From assembly GCF_014395975.1 (NCBI RefSeq), contig NZ_CP060714.1, positions 2,108,001 through 2,172,000 of the forward strand: 64,000 nucleotides of DNA, read 5' to 3'. Both the position numbers and the translations under genes were made by a program. Of the stretch, positions 44,267 to 53,461 are shown piece by piece. Source of the stretch: Diaphorobacter ruginosibacter. Its GTDB lineage: Bacteria > Pseudomonadota > Gammaproteobacteria > Burkholderiales > Burkholderiaceae_C. Each line of letters opens with the position of its first letter. Position 1 is the stretch's first letter. Under the pieces are notes generated by a model. That model did no database searches. It saw only the letters and a list, made by a program, of their open reading frames with translations, and was not told the origin of the DNA.

Positions 44267-44832
44267 GATACGAACGCGGCAGGCACGGGCACTTCACCCA
44301 GCGCATGGCGCAGCACAGCCCAATGCATGGCCTCGTCGCCCAGGATGCTGGCGGCGGCTTTGGACAAATCCCGGTTGGCAAACAGGGGCACCGCTCCCAG
44401 ATAGGCGCTGACGGCGCCTTGCTCGAGTTGCGCCGCGAAGCGCAGGACGTCCTCCTGCGATTTCAGTTGATTCACGGGGAAGTTGTAGGTGGCCCTGGGA
44501 GAGACCGGTTTTCCGCCCAGCTTCTCGATGGTCCTGGCCAATAGTTCCGCATGGGCCTTGTGATGGCCTTGAAAGGTCACGGCGAGGTCCAGCGCCGGAC
44601 GCTGCAGTAGCCTGCTCTCGGCCCCCAACTGGTAGGCCGCAATGGCCTCGAGCTCTGCACCCAGGGCCGTGTTGAGAATCTGCGTATCTTGTGCGCCACT
44701 GCCGTCATTTTTTGCCGCGAGTGCGTCACGGCCCGCCAGAAGGGCGACCGCTGCACCGGAGAGCACGAGTCCCGAACGGCCGAGGAAGAGGCGTCTGGCC
44801 TCCTGTGGATGGGGGATCTGCAAGAATGACAT
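44263..44832 (-). CDS. Periplasmic ferritin-like protein
   Basis: The 189-residue product from ATG 44832 has an N-terminus RRLFLGRSGLVLSGAAVALL, a Tat-like signal (RRLFLG). The remainder is four helices with ferritin-like carboxylate/His pairs: GAELEAIAAYQLGAESRLL, FQGHHKAHAELL, LEQGAVSAYLGAVPLF and DEAMHWAVLRHAL. This matches exported ferritin-like domain proteins, which bind iron or other metals or react with peroxide. It is coupled to the cytochrome c gene and divergent from an ECF sigma gene 190 bases away. Confidence 0.82.
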   Translation of the reverse strand: MSFLQIPHPQEARRLFLGRSGLVLSGAAVALLAGRDALAAKNDGSGAQDTQILNTALGAELEAIAAYQLGAESRLLQRPALDLAVTFQGHHKAHAELLARTIEKLGGKPVSPRATYNFPVNQLKSQEDVLRFAAQLEQGAVSAYLGAVPLFANRDLSKAAASILGDEAMHWAVLRHALGEVPVPAAFVS

Positions 44833-45021
44833 GGCAAGCTCCTTTGGGTGATGAGCACCGGACTCAGGGGCCGGAGGCTTCCGGGCCATGGCTGGTACCT
44901 GCCCATTGGATGAGGCGGTGCCCGGCTACGTTCCTGCCCTTCCGTCCACCGGGGCTGGCGTTCTGTGACCGCGGGAACGGCAAGGCGGGATACAGCATCC
45001 AATGGTGAAAAGGGGGCAGAC

Positions 45022-45717
45022 ATGCAAAACGGGCAATCCTTGCACCACGACGTGTTGGCGGCCGACGCGCCGGATCTGGAACTGGCCTTTCGCGCGTCGG
45101 CAGGAGATACCGTGGCTTTCGAGGCCATCATGCGACGCCACAATCGTCTGCTATTCCGCACTGCACGCGCCATACTCAAGAGCGATGCGGACGCGGAGGA
45201 TGCACTGCAGCAGGCCTATCCGCGTGCCTGGCAGGCGCTTGGTGATTTCAGGGCGGACGCGAGGTTGTCCACCTGGCTGGTGCGCATTGTCGTCAACGAG
45301 GCGCTTGGACACCTGAGACGTCGCCCACTGAGGCTTGTGCCTCTGGATTCCGCCATCTCATCGACCGAAGGGGGTGATCAGAACTGGCTGCACGACGACA
45401 GGGACCATGGTCCCGATCGCGCCGCCATGCGTTCGGAACTGCGGCGGATCATGGAGGCTCGCATCGATAGGCTGCCCGACGACTTTCGCAGCGTTTTCAT
45501 GCTGCGCGCCGTGGAGGAGATGAGCGTGGAGGAGGTGTCTCAGATGCTGGAGATTCCGGAGGCCACCGTGCGCACCCGCTTCTTTCGTGCCCGGAGCCTG
45601 CTGCGCGAAGGGCTTTCTCTGGATATGGACATGGCCCTGGCGGACGCATTTGCGTTCGGTGGGGCGCGATGCAGTCGCGTCGTGGCGGCGGTACAGGCAC
45701 GGCTGGCATCCCACTGA
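45022..45717 (+). CDS. ECF-type RNA polymerase sigma factor, second copy
   Basis: The 231-residue product from ATG 45022 (AGGGGG upstream) has region 2 AFEAIMRRHNRLLFRTARAI then DADAEDALQQAY. Region 4 is LPDDFRSVFMLRAVEEMSVE then MLEIPEATVRTRFFRARSLL. No anti-sigma gene follows. The divergent ferritin-like/cytochrome pair is the likeliest target. An upstream in-frame start at 44965 is possible but has a poorer ribosome site. Confidence 0.88.
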   Translation: MQNGQSLHHDVLAADAPDLELAFRASAGDTVAFEAIMRRHNRLLFRTARAILKSDADAEDALQQAYPRAWQALGDFRADARLSTWLVRIVVNEALGHLRRRPLRLVPLDSAISSTEGGDQNWLHDDRDHGPDRAAMRSELRRIMEARIDRLPDDFRSVFMLRAVEEMSVEEVSQMLEIPEATVRTRFFRARSLLREGLSLDMDMALADAFAFGGARCSRVVAAVQARLASH

Positions 45718-45855
45718 TGCGTGCTCTGCGATGGCCGTGTGTCGGCGCCGACCAGCACATCGCGCTTTTCGAAACGGTTGCAGCCACAATACCCGCATTC
45801 CCCGGCACGAGCCGCCCATTTCGCGGCAGGCATGGCGCCGGGCAAGCGAGCTGAC

Positions 45856-46323
45856 ATGTCCCTGTTGATACAAGAAATTCCCGCTGCAGACGCTCCCATG
45901 GAGCTGTTGCTGATTGCAGATCCGTCCGAGCAAAAAGTTCGCTCCTATCTCTCCGAATCCCGGTGCTTCGTTGCGTCCAGCGACGGTGTGCTGGTGGGGG
46001 CCTGTGTCGTCCAGCCACTCGGGGAGGACGCATATGAGCTGATGAGCATTGCCGTCGAGCCCGGTCGCCAGAAGTCCGGGCATGGCACGGCCCTGCTGAA
46101 GTGGGTTGTCGATTTCTTCCGCGAGGAGGGGGCGCAGCGGATGGAGGTGGGCACCGGCTCGTTCGGCCACCAACTGGCGTTCTACCAACGGCAGGGATTC
46201 AGGGTGACCCGCATCGACCATGATTTCTTTGTGAAAAACTACCCCGAGCCCATCTTCGAGGAAGGGATTCAGCTCGTTGACATGCTGCGGCTGACGCGGG
46301 AGTATGCGGGCCGTCCAGCCTGA
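45856..46323 (+). CDS. GNAT family N-acetyltransferase
   Basis: The 155-residue product from ATG 45856 has YELMSIAVEPGRQKSGHGTA, the acetyl-CoA loop (consensus Q/RxxGxG/A). HQLAFYQRQGFRVTRIDHDF follows and resembles the YhbS/YjgM-like small GNAT group. The frame is open upstream, but the first part lacks a ribosome site. It is convergent with TetR. Confidence 0.82.
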   Translation: MSLLIQEIPAADAPMELLLIADPSEQKVRSYLSESRCFVASSDGVLVGACVVQPLGEDAYELMSIAVEPGRQKSGHGTALLKWVVDFFREEGAQRMEVGTGSFGHQLAFYQRQGFRVTRIDHDFFVKNYPEPIFEEGIQLVDMLRLTREYAGRPA

Positions 46324-46380
46324 CCACGTCCTTTGATGCTGCAGCCTCGACCGCCATTGCAGAGGGCATGAGAACGTGTG

Positions 46381-46396
46381 GAGTCCTCCTGGACTC
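46381..46396. terminator. Small stem-loop between convergent genes
   Basis: GAGTCC and GGACTC pair around TCCT, followed by TTC on the plus strand. It lies between the stops of GNAT (46323) and TetR (46398). It is short, so confidence is low. Confidence 0.3.
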
Positions 46397-46397
46397 T

Positions 46398-47006
46398 TCA
46401 GGCAGGCGCGAGCCGGGAAAGCGCGCCCGTGATCATCATTCTCATGCCCATGTCGAATTCCGCCTCCATTTCAGCGACTTCCGCGGCAAAGTCCGACTCC
46501 ATGACCAATTCCTGGCGGGCTGCGGCATAGACCGAATCAGCAGCGGCAAATCCGTGGAACGCAACGGTCGCCACCAGCCAGCGGGCCTCATCCTTTGAAA
46601 GACCGTAGGCGCGCGCCACCTTGCCCTGGTGCGCATCGATCTTCTCGAGCATGGCGGGCGTGGCGACCAGTCGGCGAATCACGTAGGGCGTCACGCCCGG
46701 GTGGACCCGCACGAACTCGCGCACCGAGGCGGTGAACTCGACCAGGTATTCCTCCAGCCTCGCGCGTCCCTTGCCCATGGGCGGCGTGAACTCCCAGCGA
46801 CTGAAGATTTCCTCGGCAACCAGATGCTTGAGTTCGGCAAGGCTGGGCACATGCTTGTAGAGCGCCATGTGGCTCACTCCCAGCGCTGCCGCCACGCCCA
46901 CGAATGTGATGTTCGGAATCCCGATCTCGATGCCTGCGTCGGCGATGCGCTCACGCGTGATGGTGCGCGGACGCCCGCGTGCCGAGGGCTGCTTTTTCTG
47001 GTTCAT
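46398..47006 (-). CDS. TetR-family transcriptional regulator
   Basis: The 202-residue product has an N-terminal helix-turn-helix (GIPNITFVGVAAALGVSHMA then LYKHVPSLAELKHLVAEEIF) and a C-terminal WHG-like ligand domain (FVRVHPGVTPYVIRRLVATP). It is divergent from the siderophore-uptake operon, with two palindromes in the gap. It is therefore the likely local repressor of that operon and of itself. Confidence 0.9.
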   Translation of the reverse strand: MNQKKQPSARGRPRTITRERIADAGIEIGIPNITFVGVAAALGVSHMALYKHVPSLAELKHLVAEEIFSRWEFTPPMGKGRARLEEYLVEFTASVREFVRVHPGVTPYVIRRLVATPAMLEKIDAHQGKVARAYGLSKDEARWLVATVAFHGFAAADSVYAAARQELVMESDFAAEVAEMEAEFDMGMRMMITGALSRLAPA

Positions 47007-47035
47007 GTTCTCTCCGTGTGGACGCCTATTGTCCT

Positions 47036-47056
47036 GCAGACAGTAGGCCTGTCTGC
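47036..47056. promoter_or_regulatory. Perfect palindrome, probable TetR operator
   Basis: GCAGACAG and CTGTCTGC form a perfect inverted repeat with a 5-base spacer (TAGGC), 30 bases upstream of the TetR start. The size and symmetry fit a TetR-family operator. Confidence 0.7.
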
Positions 47057-47076
47057 TTCGAAACGTTGGTGTGGAT

Positions 47077-47105
47077 GAATTAGTTTAGTATGATGCAACT
47101 AATTC
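47077..47105. promoter_or_regulatory. Second palindrome upstream of siderophore operon
   Basis: GAATTAGT and ACTAATTC form a perfect inverted repeat with a 13-base AT-rich spacer. It lies 130 bases before the first ABC gene start and probably overlaps the operon promoter. It may be a second regulator site; it does not match the Fur consensus. Confidence 0.5.
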
Positions 47106-47236
47106 GTATTTTCATTCCCAGGGGTTCACGCAAAAGTTCGTGCAACCCGCGGTGACCCGGATGCCATTTGCGCCCAGGTCACTGCAGCGGAAGGGAAACA
47201 CCGTTCTCATCCGTACGTTCTGCTTCTATCTTCAAC

Positions 47237-49036
47237 ATGACTGCTCAAGACGCGGCGGGGGCCGCTACCGGACAGCGCAGCGCCTTGAGCCTGGTGCTTC
47301 GGCCCATCCAGGGCCGCCTGGTCTTCGCCACCATACTGGCGGCAACGGGAACCATGCTCGCGCTGGTTCCGCTCGCCGGCATTGCGCATGTGGCGCGGCT
47401 GGCATGGGAGCATGCCGATACTCCCATGCACCCAGGCTCGATCTTCCGGGGCGCCCTGGTCAGTTTGTTGGCGGGCGTGCTGCTCATGCTTGCCGGAGAA
47501 CTGCTGGCGCACATGGCCGACAACCGCCTCACGCGCGATCTGCGGATCGAGGCCGCGCGCCGGCTGGCGCAGGTTCCCCTGGGCTGGTTCGGTGCGCGCG
47601 CTTCGGGCGAGGTCAAGCAGGCGCTGCAGGACGACATGGCCACCTTGCACGCCTTGAGCGCGCATTTCTGCACCGCGGCTGGCAGGGCGGTGGGGGCGAT
47701 CGCGTTCTGCGCGCTCTATCTGTATGCCTCCGACTGGCGCATGGCGGCCATTGCGTCGGTGCCGTTCGTCGGGTTCTTTCTTTTCCTGCGCCATGCCATG
47801 CGCGCCAGCGGCGCGAACATGCAGGACTTCGTGGCGCGGATGGGCCGCATCAACAGCGCTGCCGTCGAATTCACCACCGGCGTTCCCGTGCTCAAGACGT
47901 TTGGCGGCACGCGCCGCGTGCATGCCGGCTACACGGCGGCGGTCGACGGATTCGCGCAGGCATTCACCGAGTTCACGCGGCCGCTCGTGGCATCCATGGC
48001 CCACGCACATGCCATGATCGCGCCGGTGACCGTGCTGGGCGTGGTGCTGGCGAGCGGCGGCCTGTTCATCGCGTGGGGCTGGATTACGCCCCTCGATGTG
48101 CTGCCCTTCGCCCTCTTGGCACCTGGGGCCTGCGCACCCGTACTGCTGCTGCACACACTGCTGCATGACCTGCAGGCGGCGCATGGAGCGGCGCAGCGGG
48201 TGCGTGCGCTGCTCGGGATACCCCTGCTGGATCAGGCCGTGCCGGACAGGCGCCAAAGGCCCGATGGCCATGCCATTCGATTCGAGGACGTGAGCTTCGA
48301 ATACGGTACGGGGCATCGTGCACTGTCGGGCATCAGCTTCGCGTTGGAGCCCGGTACGGTCACCGCCCTGGTGGGCCCTTCGGGTGCGGGCAAGTCGACG
48401 CTGGCGCGCATGCTTCTGCGATTTTCCGATCCGACGGGCGGACGGGTCCTGCTCGGTGGCGTGGATCTGCGCAACATCGACAGCGCGGAGCTGTACCGGC
48501 ATGTCGGCTTTGTGCTGCAGGACGTGCGGCTGATCCGTGCCTCGGTGTTCGACAACATCGCGCTCGGCCGTCCCTCTGCGAGCCCGCAGGAGGTGGAGCG
48601 CGCCGCGCGCGCGGCCCATATCCACGAACGGATCCTCGCGCTGCCGCGTGGCTATGACTCGGTGGTCGGTGAGGATGCGCTGTTCTCCGGAGGCGAAATG
48701 CAACGTGTGAGCATCGCTCGCGCCGTGCTGCTCGATGCGCCCGTGCTGGTGCTGGACGAGGCGACCGCCTCGGCGGATGCCGAGAGCGAGGCGGCGATCC
48801 AGGACGCGCTCTCGCGCTTTGCCCGAGGCCGGACCGTGCTGGTCATCGCGCACCGGCTCGACAGCGTGATGCATGCCGACCGCATCCTGGTGCTTGACGG
48901 TGGGGAGATCGTGGAGCAGGGCCGCCATGCCGGCTTGCTGGCACGCGGCGGTCTCTATGCCCGGCTGTGGCGGCAGGGGCGCTATGACGAGCTCGTCGCG
49001 AGCGACACAGGCGTGGAGGGATCGCCATCATGCTGA
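47237..49036 (+). CDS. ABC transporter half-molecule (IrtA/YbtP-like)
   Basis: The 599-residue product has a membrane domain at about residues 15-310 and an ATPase domain at about 345-580. The ATPase has Walker A GPSGAGKST, signature FSGGEMQR (variant of LSGGQ) and Walker B VLVLDEATA. The fold is exporter-type, as in IrtAB and YbtPQ, which import ferric siderophores. The start at 47237 (MTAQDAAG) is preferred over non-ATG codons upstream. It overlaps the next half-transporter gene by 7 bases and likely forms a heterodimer with it. Direction of transport is not provable from sequence. Confidence 0.85.
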   Translation: MTAQDAAGAATGQRSALSLVLRPIQGRLVFATILAATGTMLALVPLAGIAHVARLAWEHADTPMHPGSIFRGALVSLLAGVLLMLAGELLAHMADNRLTRDLRIEAARRLAQVPLGWFGARASGEVKQALQDDMATLHALSAHFCTAAGRAVGAIAFCALYLYASDWRMAAIASVPFVGFFLFLRHAMRASGANMQDFVARMGRINSAAVEFTTGVPVLKTFGGTRRVHAGYTAAVDGFAQAFTEFTRPLVASMAHAHAMIAPVTVLGVVLASGGLFIAWGWITPLDVLPFALLAPGACAPVLLLHTLLHDLQAAHGAAQRVRALLGIPLLDQAVPDRRQRPDGHAIRFEDVSFEYGTGHRALSGISFALEPGTVTALVGPSGAGKSTLARMLLRFSDPTGGRVLLGGVDLRNIDSAELYRHVGFVLQDVRLIRASVFDNIALGRPSASPQEVERAARAAHIHERILALPRGYDSVVGEDALFSGGEMQRVSIARAVLLDAPVLVLDEATASADAESEAAIQDALSRFARGRTVLVIAHRLDSVMHADRILVLDGGEIVEQGRHAGLLARGGLYARLWRQGRYDELVASDTGVEGSPSC

Positions 49037-50799
49037 GTACGTTTGCACTTCTGCTGGGCGACGACATGCGCCTGCTTCGCCGCTATGGCTTCCTGGCGGT
49101 CATCTACGGGCTGCTTTGCGGGGGCGTCATCGCCCTGCTGGTTCCCGTGCTCACGCATCTGCTCGCGGGGCAGGTGGACGCGGCGATCGCCTGGGTGCTC
49201 GCATTGCTGGCAGGCGTGGCGGCATCGTGGCTTTTGCGCCGCCATGTCGAGCGGGCAGGGGTGCGTGTGGGCGTTGCCGTTCTGCAGAGTGGCCGCCATC
49301 GTCTCGGTGAGCGGGTTGCGCGCTTGCCGGTGGGATGGTTCACGCCACAGAACACCGCGCGTGTCGGCCATGTGGTGACAGACGGGATGATGGGCATCGC
49401 CCAGTTGCCAGCCCATGTGTTCACTCCCGTGATCTGCGGCGTGGTGACTCCGCTGGTGGTGATCGCGCTGTTGTTTGCGCAGCGCGGATCGCTCGGATGG
49501 ATCGCTCTGCTGTCCTTGCCGGTGCTGGCGAGCGTCTTTGTGCTCACGTCCTGGATCGCGCGGCGGACCGATGCGGCCTTCCAGCGCGATTTCGCGGAGG
49601 CAAGCCAGCGCCTGGTGGAGTTTGCACAGGCGCAGTCGGTGCTGCGGGCGTTCGGCGGCGAGGGCGGCAGCACCCGATTCGTGGAGCAGGCCGTGGAGCG
49701 GCAGGGGCGCTCCGGCCTGCGCCTGATCGTGCTCTCGTCGTTGTCCGCGGTATTCAACGTCTGGGCCGTGCAGTGCGTGTTCGCGGCACTGCTGATGGTG
49801 TCCGCGGCATGGCTTGGCGACGTGCTGGACATGGGAGTTGCCGCGGGGGATCTCTCCGCGGTGCTGGTGTCCATGCTGCTCGTGATCCGGTTCGTGGAGC
49901 CCTTGCTGGAGGTGGCAGGCTACGCGGAGGTGCTGCGCGGCGCGGGCGGCCAGCTTCGTGCGGTGCGGGCGCTGTTCGAGGTGCAGCCCTTGCCCGAGGG
50001 GCATTCCGCGAAGCAGCCGGCGGACGCCGGCGTCGAACTGCGCGATGTGCATTTCCGCTATGACGCGGACGCGCCGGAAGTCCTCTGCGGCGTGAGCCTG
50101 CACGTCAAACCCGGCAGCATGACCGCGCTGATCGGTGCGTCGGGATCGGGCAAGACGACCCTGGTGCGTTTGATGGCCCGGTTCTTCGATGTGAGTGCCG
50201 GCGCTGTCCTGATGGGCGGCGTGGATGTGCGGGACATGCGCGAGGAGGATCTGGCCGCACAGGTGAGCCAGATCTTCCAGGACAATTTCCTGTTCGCGGG
50301 AAGCATCGCCGACAACATTCGCATGGGACGGCCCGATGCGAGCGATGACGCCTTCATGCAGGCGGTGCAGCAGTCCGGCGTGGCGGAGATCATCGGGCGG
50401 CTGCCGCAGGGACTGGATACACCTGTCGGCGAGGGCGGAGCCCGCCTGTCGGGCGGGGAGCGGCAGCGCATTGCCATTGCGCGGGCACTGATCAAGGATG
50501 CTCCGATCCTGCTGGTGGATGAAGCGACGGCATCGCTCGACGCCGCCAACCAGGCCGTGATCGCACAGACCCTGGTGCGTCTGCGCGGACGGCGCACGGT
50601 GATCGTGATCGCGCACCAGCTCTCGACGGTGGCCATGGCGGACCAGATCGTCGTGCTGGAGGCGGGGCGCGTGCTCGAACAGGGATCGCCCGGGCAGTTG
50701 CTTGCCGGGCAGGGACGCTATGCGGAGTTTCTCAACCAGCGCGCCGCGGCCAGAGGCTGGCGCATTGCTGGCGCGACTGCGGCAGGAGGTTCGCTCTGA
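49030..50799 (+). CDS. ABC transporter half-molecule (IrtB/YbtQ-like)
   Basis: The 589-residue product has six predicted membrane helices (about 15-300). The ATPase domain has Walker A GASGSGKTT, signature LSGGERQR, Walker B ILLVDEATAS and H-loop VIAHQLST. It is the partner of the upstream half-transporter; the signature here is canonical while the partner has FSGGE, suggesting one consensus and one weaker ATP site. Its stop overlaps the start of the permease gene. Confidence 0.86.
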   Translation: MLSTFALLLGDDMRLLRRYGFLAVIYGLLCGGVIALLVPVLTHLLAGQVDAAIAWVLALLAGVAASWLLRRHVERAGVRVGVAVLQSGRHRLGERVARLPVGWFTPQNTARVGHVVTDGMMGIAQLPAHVFTPVICGVVTPLVVIALLFAQRGSLGWIALLSLPVLASVFVLTSWIARRTDAAFQRDFAEASQRLVEFAQAQSVLRAFGGEGGSTRFVEQAVERQGRSGLRLIVLSSLSAVFNVWAVQCVFAALLMVSAAWLGDVLDMGVAAGDLSAVLVSMLLVIRFVEPLLEVAGYAEVLRGAGGQLRAVRALFEVQPLPEGHSAKQPADAGVELRDVHFRYDADAPEVLCGVSLHVKPGSMTALIGASGSGKTTLVRLMARFFDVSAGAVLMGGVDVRDMREEDLAAQVSQIFQDNFLFAGSIADNIRMGRPDASDDAFMQAVQQSGVAEIIGRLPQGLDTPVGEGGARLSGGERQRIAIARALIKDAPILLVDEATASLDAANQAVIAQTLVRLRGRRTVIVIAHQLSTVAMADQIVVLEAGRVLEQGSPGQLLAGQGRYAEFLNQRAAARGWRIAGATAAGGSL

Positions 50800-51740
50800 T
50801 GCGTGCGCGCTGGTTGGGATGTTTTGCACTGCTGTGTGCCGTCTCGCTGTGCGTGGGCGCGGGCCGGATGCCGTGGCAGCAGCTCGCTACCTTCTCGGGA
50901 GACGCCTGGCTCACACTGACGGCCAGCCGCCTGCCGCGTCTCGCGGCCCTGGTGATGACCGGGGCGGGGCTCTCGGTGTGCGGAGTGATCCTGCAGCACA
51001 TCGTGCGCAACAAGTTCGTGGAGCCCGGTACCACGGGCGGCCTGGATGCGGCCAAGCTCGGCATCCTGGTGTCGCTCGTCGCGCTGCCGGCGGCCGGCAC
51101 GGCGGGCCGGATGCTGTTCGCGCTGGTGTTCTGCCTGCTGGCGAGCCTGCTCTACGTCGCCATCATCCGCCGCATCCAGTTCCGCAACACGGTGCTGGTG
51201 CCGGTGGTCGGGTTGATGTATGGAAGTGTGCTGAGCGCCCTGGCCGAGTTCTACGCCTATCGGCACAACATCCTGCAGAGCATGCAGGGATGGCTGCTGG
51301 GCGACTTCTCGCGCATTGTTCAAGGCCGCTACGAAATCCTCTACATCATCTTGCCCGTGGTGCTGCTGGCCTATGTGTATGCGCACCGCTTCACGGTGCT
51401 TGGCATGGGCGAGGAGGTGGCTTCCAACCTGGGGCTCGGCTATGGGGCGACGGCAGCGGTGGGGCTGCTGCTGGTGGCGGTGACAGTGTCCGCCACCGTC
51501 ATCGCCGTGGGCGCGATCCCGTTCGTCGGGCTCGTGGTGCCGCAATGGGTGGCCATGCGCCGGGGCGACAACCTCCACCGGACGCTGCCCCTGGTGGCGT
51601 TGGGTGGAGCATCCCTGCTGCTGGCGTGCGACATCGTCGGCCGGCTGCTGATCCATCCCTTCGAGGTGCCGATCGGGTTGACGGCCGGTGCGGTGGGCGG
51701 GGTGGCCTTCCTGGGCATGGTCCTGCGGAGGGCGCGGTGA
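50799..51740 (+). CDS. FecCD-type siderophore ABC permease, subunit 1
   Basis: The 313-residue product has about nine to ten membrane helices. RLPRLAALVMTGAGLSVCGV is the usual start motif of BtuC/FecCD permeases and GAIPFVGLVVPQWVAMRRGD the conserved coupling region. Its ATG overlaps the stop of the half-transporter gene, and its stop overlaps the start of the second permease. Confidence 0.9.
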   Translation: MRARWLGCFALLCAVSLCVGAGRMPWQQLATFSGDAWLTLTASRLPRLAALVMTGAGLSVCGVILQHIVRNKFVEPGTTGGLDAAKLGILVSLVALPAAGTAGRMLFALVFCLLASLLYVAIIRRIQFRNTVLVPVVGLMYGSVLSALAEFYAYRHNILQSMQGWLLGDFSRIVQGRYEILYIILPVVLLAYVYAHRFTVLGMGEEVASNLGLGYGATAAVGLLLVAVTVSATVIAVGAIPFVGLVVPQWVAMRRGDNLHRTLPLVALGGASLLLACDIVGRLLIHPFEVPIGLTAGAVGGVAFLGMVLRRAR

Positions 51741-52699
51741 TGCCGGCGCTATCACTTGCACGCCGGCCGTGGATGCTGGCATCGGCCATCGGCCTGCTTG
51801 CCGCGGTGTTTGTCTTCGCGGGCGCGGGAATGGACTTTGACTACGTGATCCCCAAGCGCCTGCAACGCCTTGCGGGCATGGGCCTCGGGGGCATCTGCGT
51901 TGCGTTGTCCTCGATGCTGTTCCAGACGCTTGTGGGCAACCGCATATTGACGCCCGCGGTCATGGGCTACGAGGCGGTTTTCCTGCTGTGGCAGGCGCTG
52001 CTTCTCCTGCTGCTCGGCACGCACGGGCTCGCATCGCTGGGCTCGGGCGGAGGCTTTGCGGTGTCCGTGGCCCTCATGCTGGGCTACTCCTGGGTTCTGC
52101 AGCAGTGGCTGATGCGCAGGGGCGGGAACGACATCTACCTGATGCTGCTGGTCGGTCTGGTGCTCACGATGGTGATGGGCACGTTCACCCAGTTCGTGCA
52201 ACTGAGCATCAGCCCGGGGGAGTTTGCCGTGCTGCAGGGCGTGGGGCAGACCTCCTTCCAGCGCGTTCGCCCCGAGACGCTGGCCTGGGCATCGCTGGGC
52301 GTGCTGGCCGCCACGGCCGTGGTGTACAGGACGCTTCCCGTGCTGGACGTGATGGCGCTGGGACGCGATCCCTCCATCTCCCTGGGAGTGCCGCACGACC
52401 GGTATCTGCGGCTGTACCTGGCGCTCATCGCCGTTCTGGTCGCCGTGTCCACCAGTCTCATCGGGCCCGCTGCATTCATGGGGATCTTCGTGGCCAACAT
52501 CGTCCACGCATGGGCGCCCCGCGCACGGCATCGCACGAGCCTGCCCCTGGGGTGCGGTGTCGCCGTGGGCATCTTTCTCGTCGCTCAACTCCTGGTCGAG
52601 CATGTCTTCCACTACAGAACCACCGTCACCATTCTCGTCAACCTGGTGTGTGGTGCGTACTTCCTCGCGCTCATCCTGCGCAACCGGAGCCCGGCATGA
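51740..52699 (+). CDS. FecCD-type siderophore ABC permease, subunit 2
   Basis: The 319-residue product is a second BtuC-like permease: RLQRLAGMGLGGICVALSSM at the start and TSLIGPAAFMGIFVANIVHA in the coupling region. Together with subunit 1 it forms the channel for a periplasmic ferric siderophore. The start (MPALSLARRPW) overlaps the stop of subunit 1, and its stop overlaps the ATPase start. Confidence 0.9.
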   Translation: MPALSLARRPWMLASAIGLLAAVFVFAGAGMDFDYVIPKRLQRLAGMGLGGICVALSSMLFQTLVGNRILTPAVMGYEAVFLLWQALLLLLLGTHGLASLGSGGGFAVSVALMLGYSWVLQQWLMRRGGNDIYLMLLVGLVLTMVMGTFTQFVQLSISPGEFAVLQGVGQTSFQRVRPETLAWASLGVLAATAVVYRTLPVLDVMALGRDPSISLGVPHDRYLRLYLALIAVLVAVSTSLIGPAAFMGIFVANIVHAWAPRARHRTSLPLGCGVAVGIFLVAQLLVEHVFHYRTTVTILVNLVCGAYFLALILRNRSPA

Positions 52700-53454
52700 T
52701 CACCGTGAGCCAACTTCACAAGCGATACGGAGGCAGGGCGGTGCTGCGCGGCGTGGATGCCGAGTTTCCCGTTGGCGGCGTCACGTCGCTGATCGGCCCC
52801 AATGGAGCGGGAAAGTCCACGTTGCTCATGGCGATGGCCCGGCTGCTGGAGCCCAGCAGCGGCGAGATACGGCTGCAGGGCCGTGGCGTCGGCGGCATTC
52901 CCATCGCCGAATATGCCCTGCGTGTTGCCACGCTGCGCCAGTCGCCGGGGTTCAACATGCGGCTGACCGTGGAGGAGCTTGTCGCCTTCGGACGTTTTCC
53001 TCACAGCCGTGGCGCGATGACGGCGGAGGATCATCGCGCGGTCGATGATGCGATCGATTTCCTGTCGCTGCGGGAACTGCGCCACGCGTACGTGGACGAA
53101 ATCAGCGGCGGCCAGCGCCAGATGGCCTTTCTGGCCATGACCGTGGCGCAGCAGACCGACGTGCTGCTGCTGGACGAGCCGCTCAACAACCTCGACATGA
53201 AGCATGCCGTTCAGATCATGCGCGCGCTGCGCCGCCTGTGCGACGAGCACGGGCGCACGGTGATCCTGGTGATCCACGACATCAACTTCGCCGCGAACTA
53301 TTCCGACCACATCGTGGCGCTCAAGGATGGCGCGCTGCGCTTCAGCGGCCCGGCCACGGAGGTGGTGACCGAGGAACGCCTGCGCGATCTCTACGAGATC
53401 GACTTCGAAATCACCCGCAGCGCGAGCGGCTGCATTTGCAACTATTTTCTATAG
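52696..53454 (+). CDS. FecE/FepC-type siderophore ABC ATPase
   Basis: The 252-residue product has Walker A GPNGAGKST, signature ISGGQRQM, Walker B VLLLDEPLNNLD and H-loop VIHDINFAANY. It powers the two upstream permeases. Overlap with the permease stop (ATGA) shows coupling. The C-terminus ends SASGCICNYFL, with two Cys close together. Confidence 0.92.
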   Translation: MITVSQLHKRYGGRAVLRGVDAEFPVGGVTSLIGPNGAGKSTLLMAMARLLEPSSGEIRLQGRGVGGIPIAEYALRVATLRQSPGFNMRLTVEELVAFGRFPHSRGAMTAEDHRAVDDAIDFLSLRELRHAYVDEISGGQRQMAFLAMTVAQQTDVLLLDEPLNNLDMKHAVQIMRALRRLCDEHGRTVILVIHDINFAANYSDHIVALKDGALRFSGPATEVVTEERLRDLYEIDFEITRSASGCICNYFL

Positions 53455-53461
53455 AGGGAAT

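Noticed and set aside
47077..47105. Fur box
   Set aside because: The palindrome is AT-rich and suitably placed but the half-sites GAATTAGT/ACTAATTC with a 13-base spacer do not match the 19-base Fur consensus.
47207..50829. Two long minus-strand frames (573 and 615 codons)
   Set aside because: Both are shadows of the two half-ABC transporter genes, whose plus-strand frames carry all ATPase motifs.
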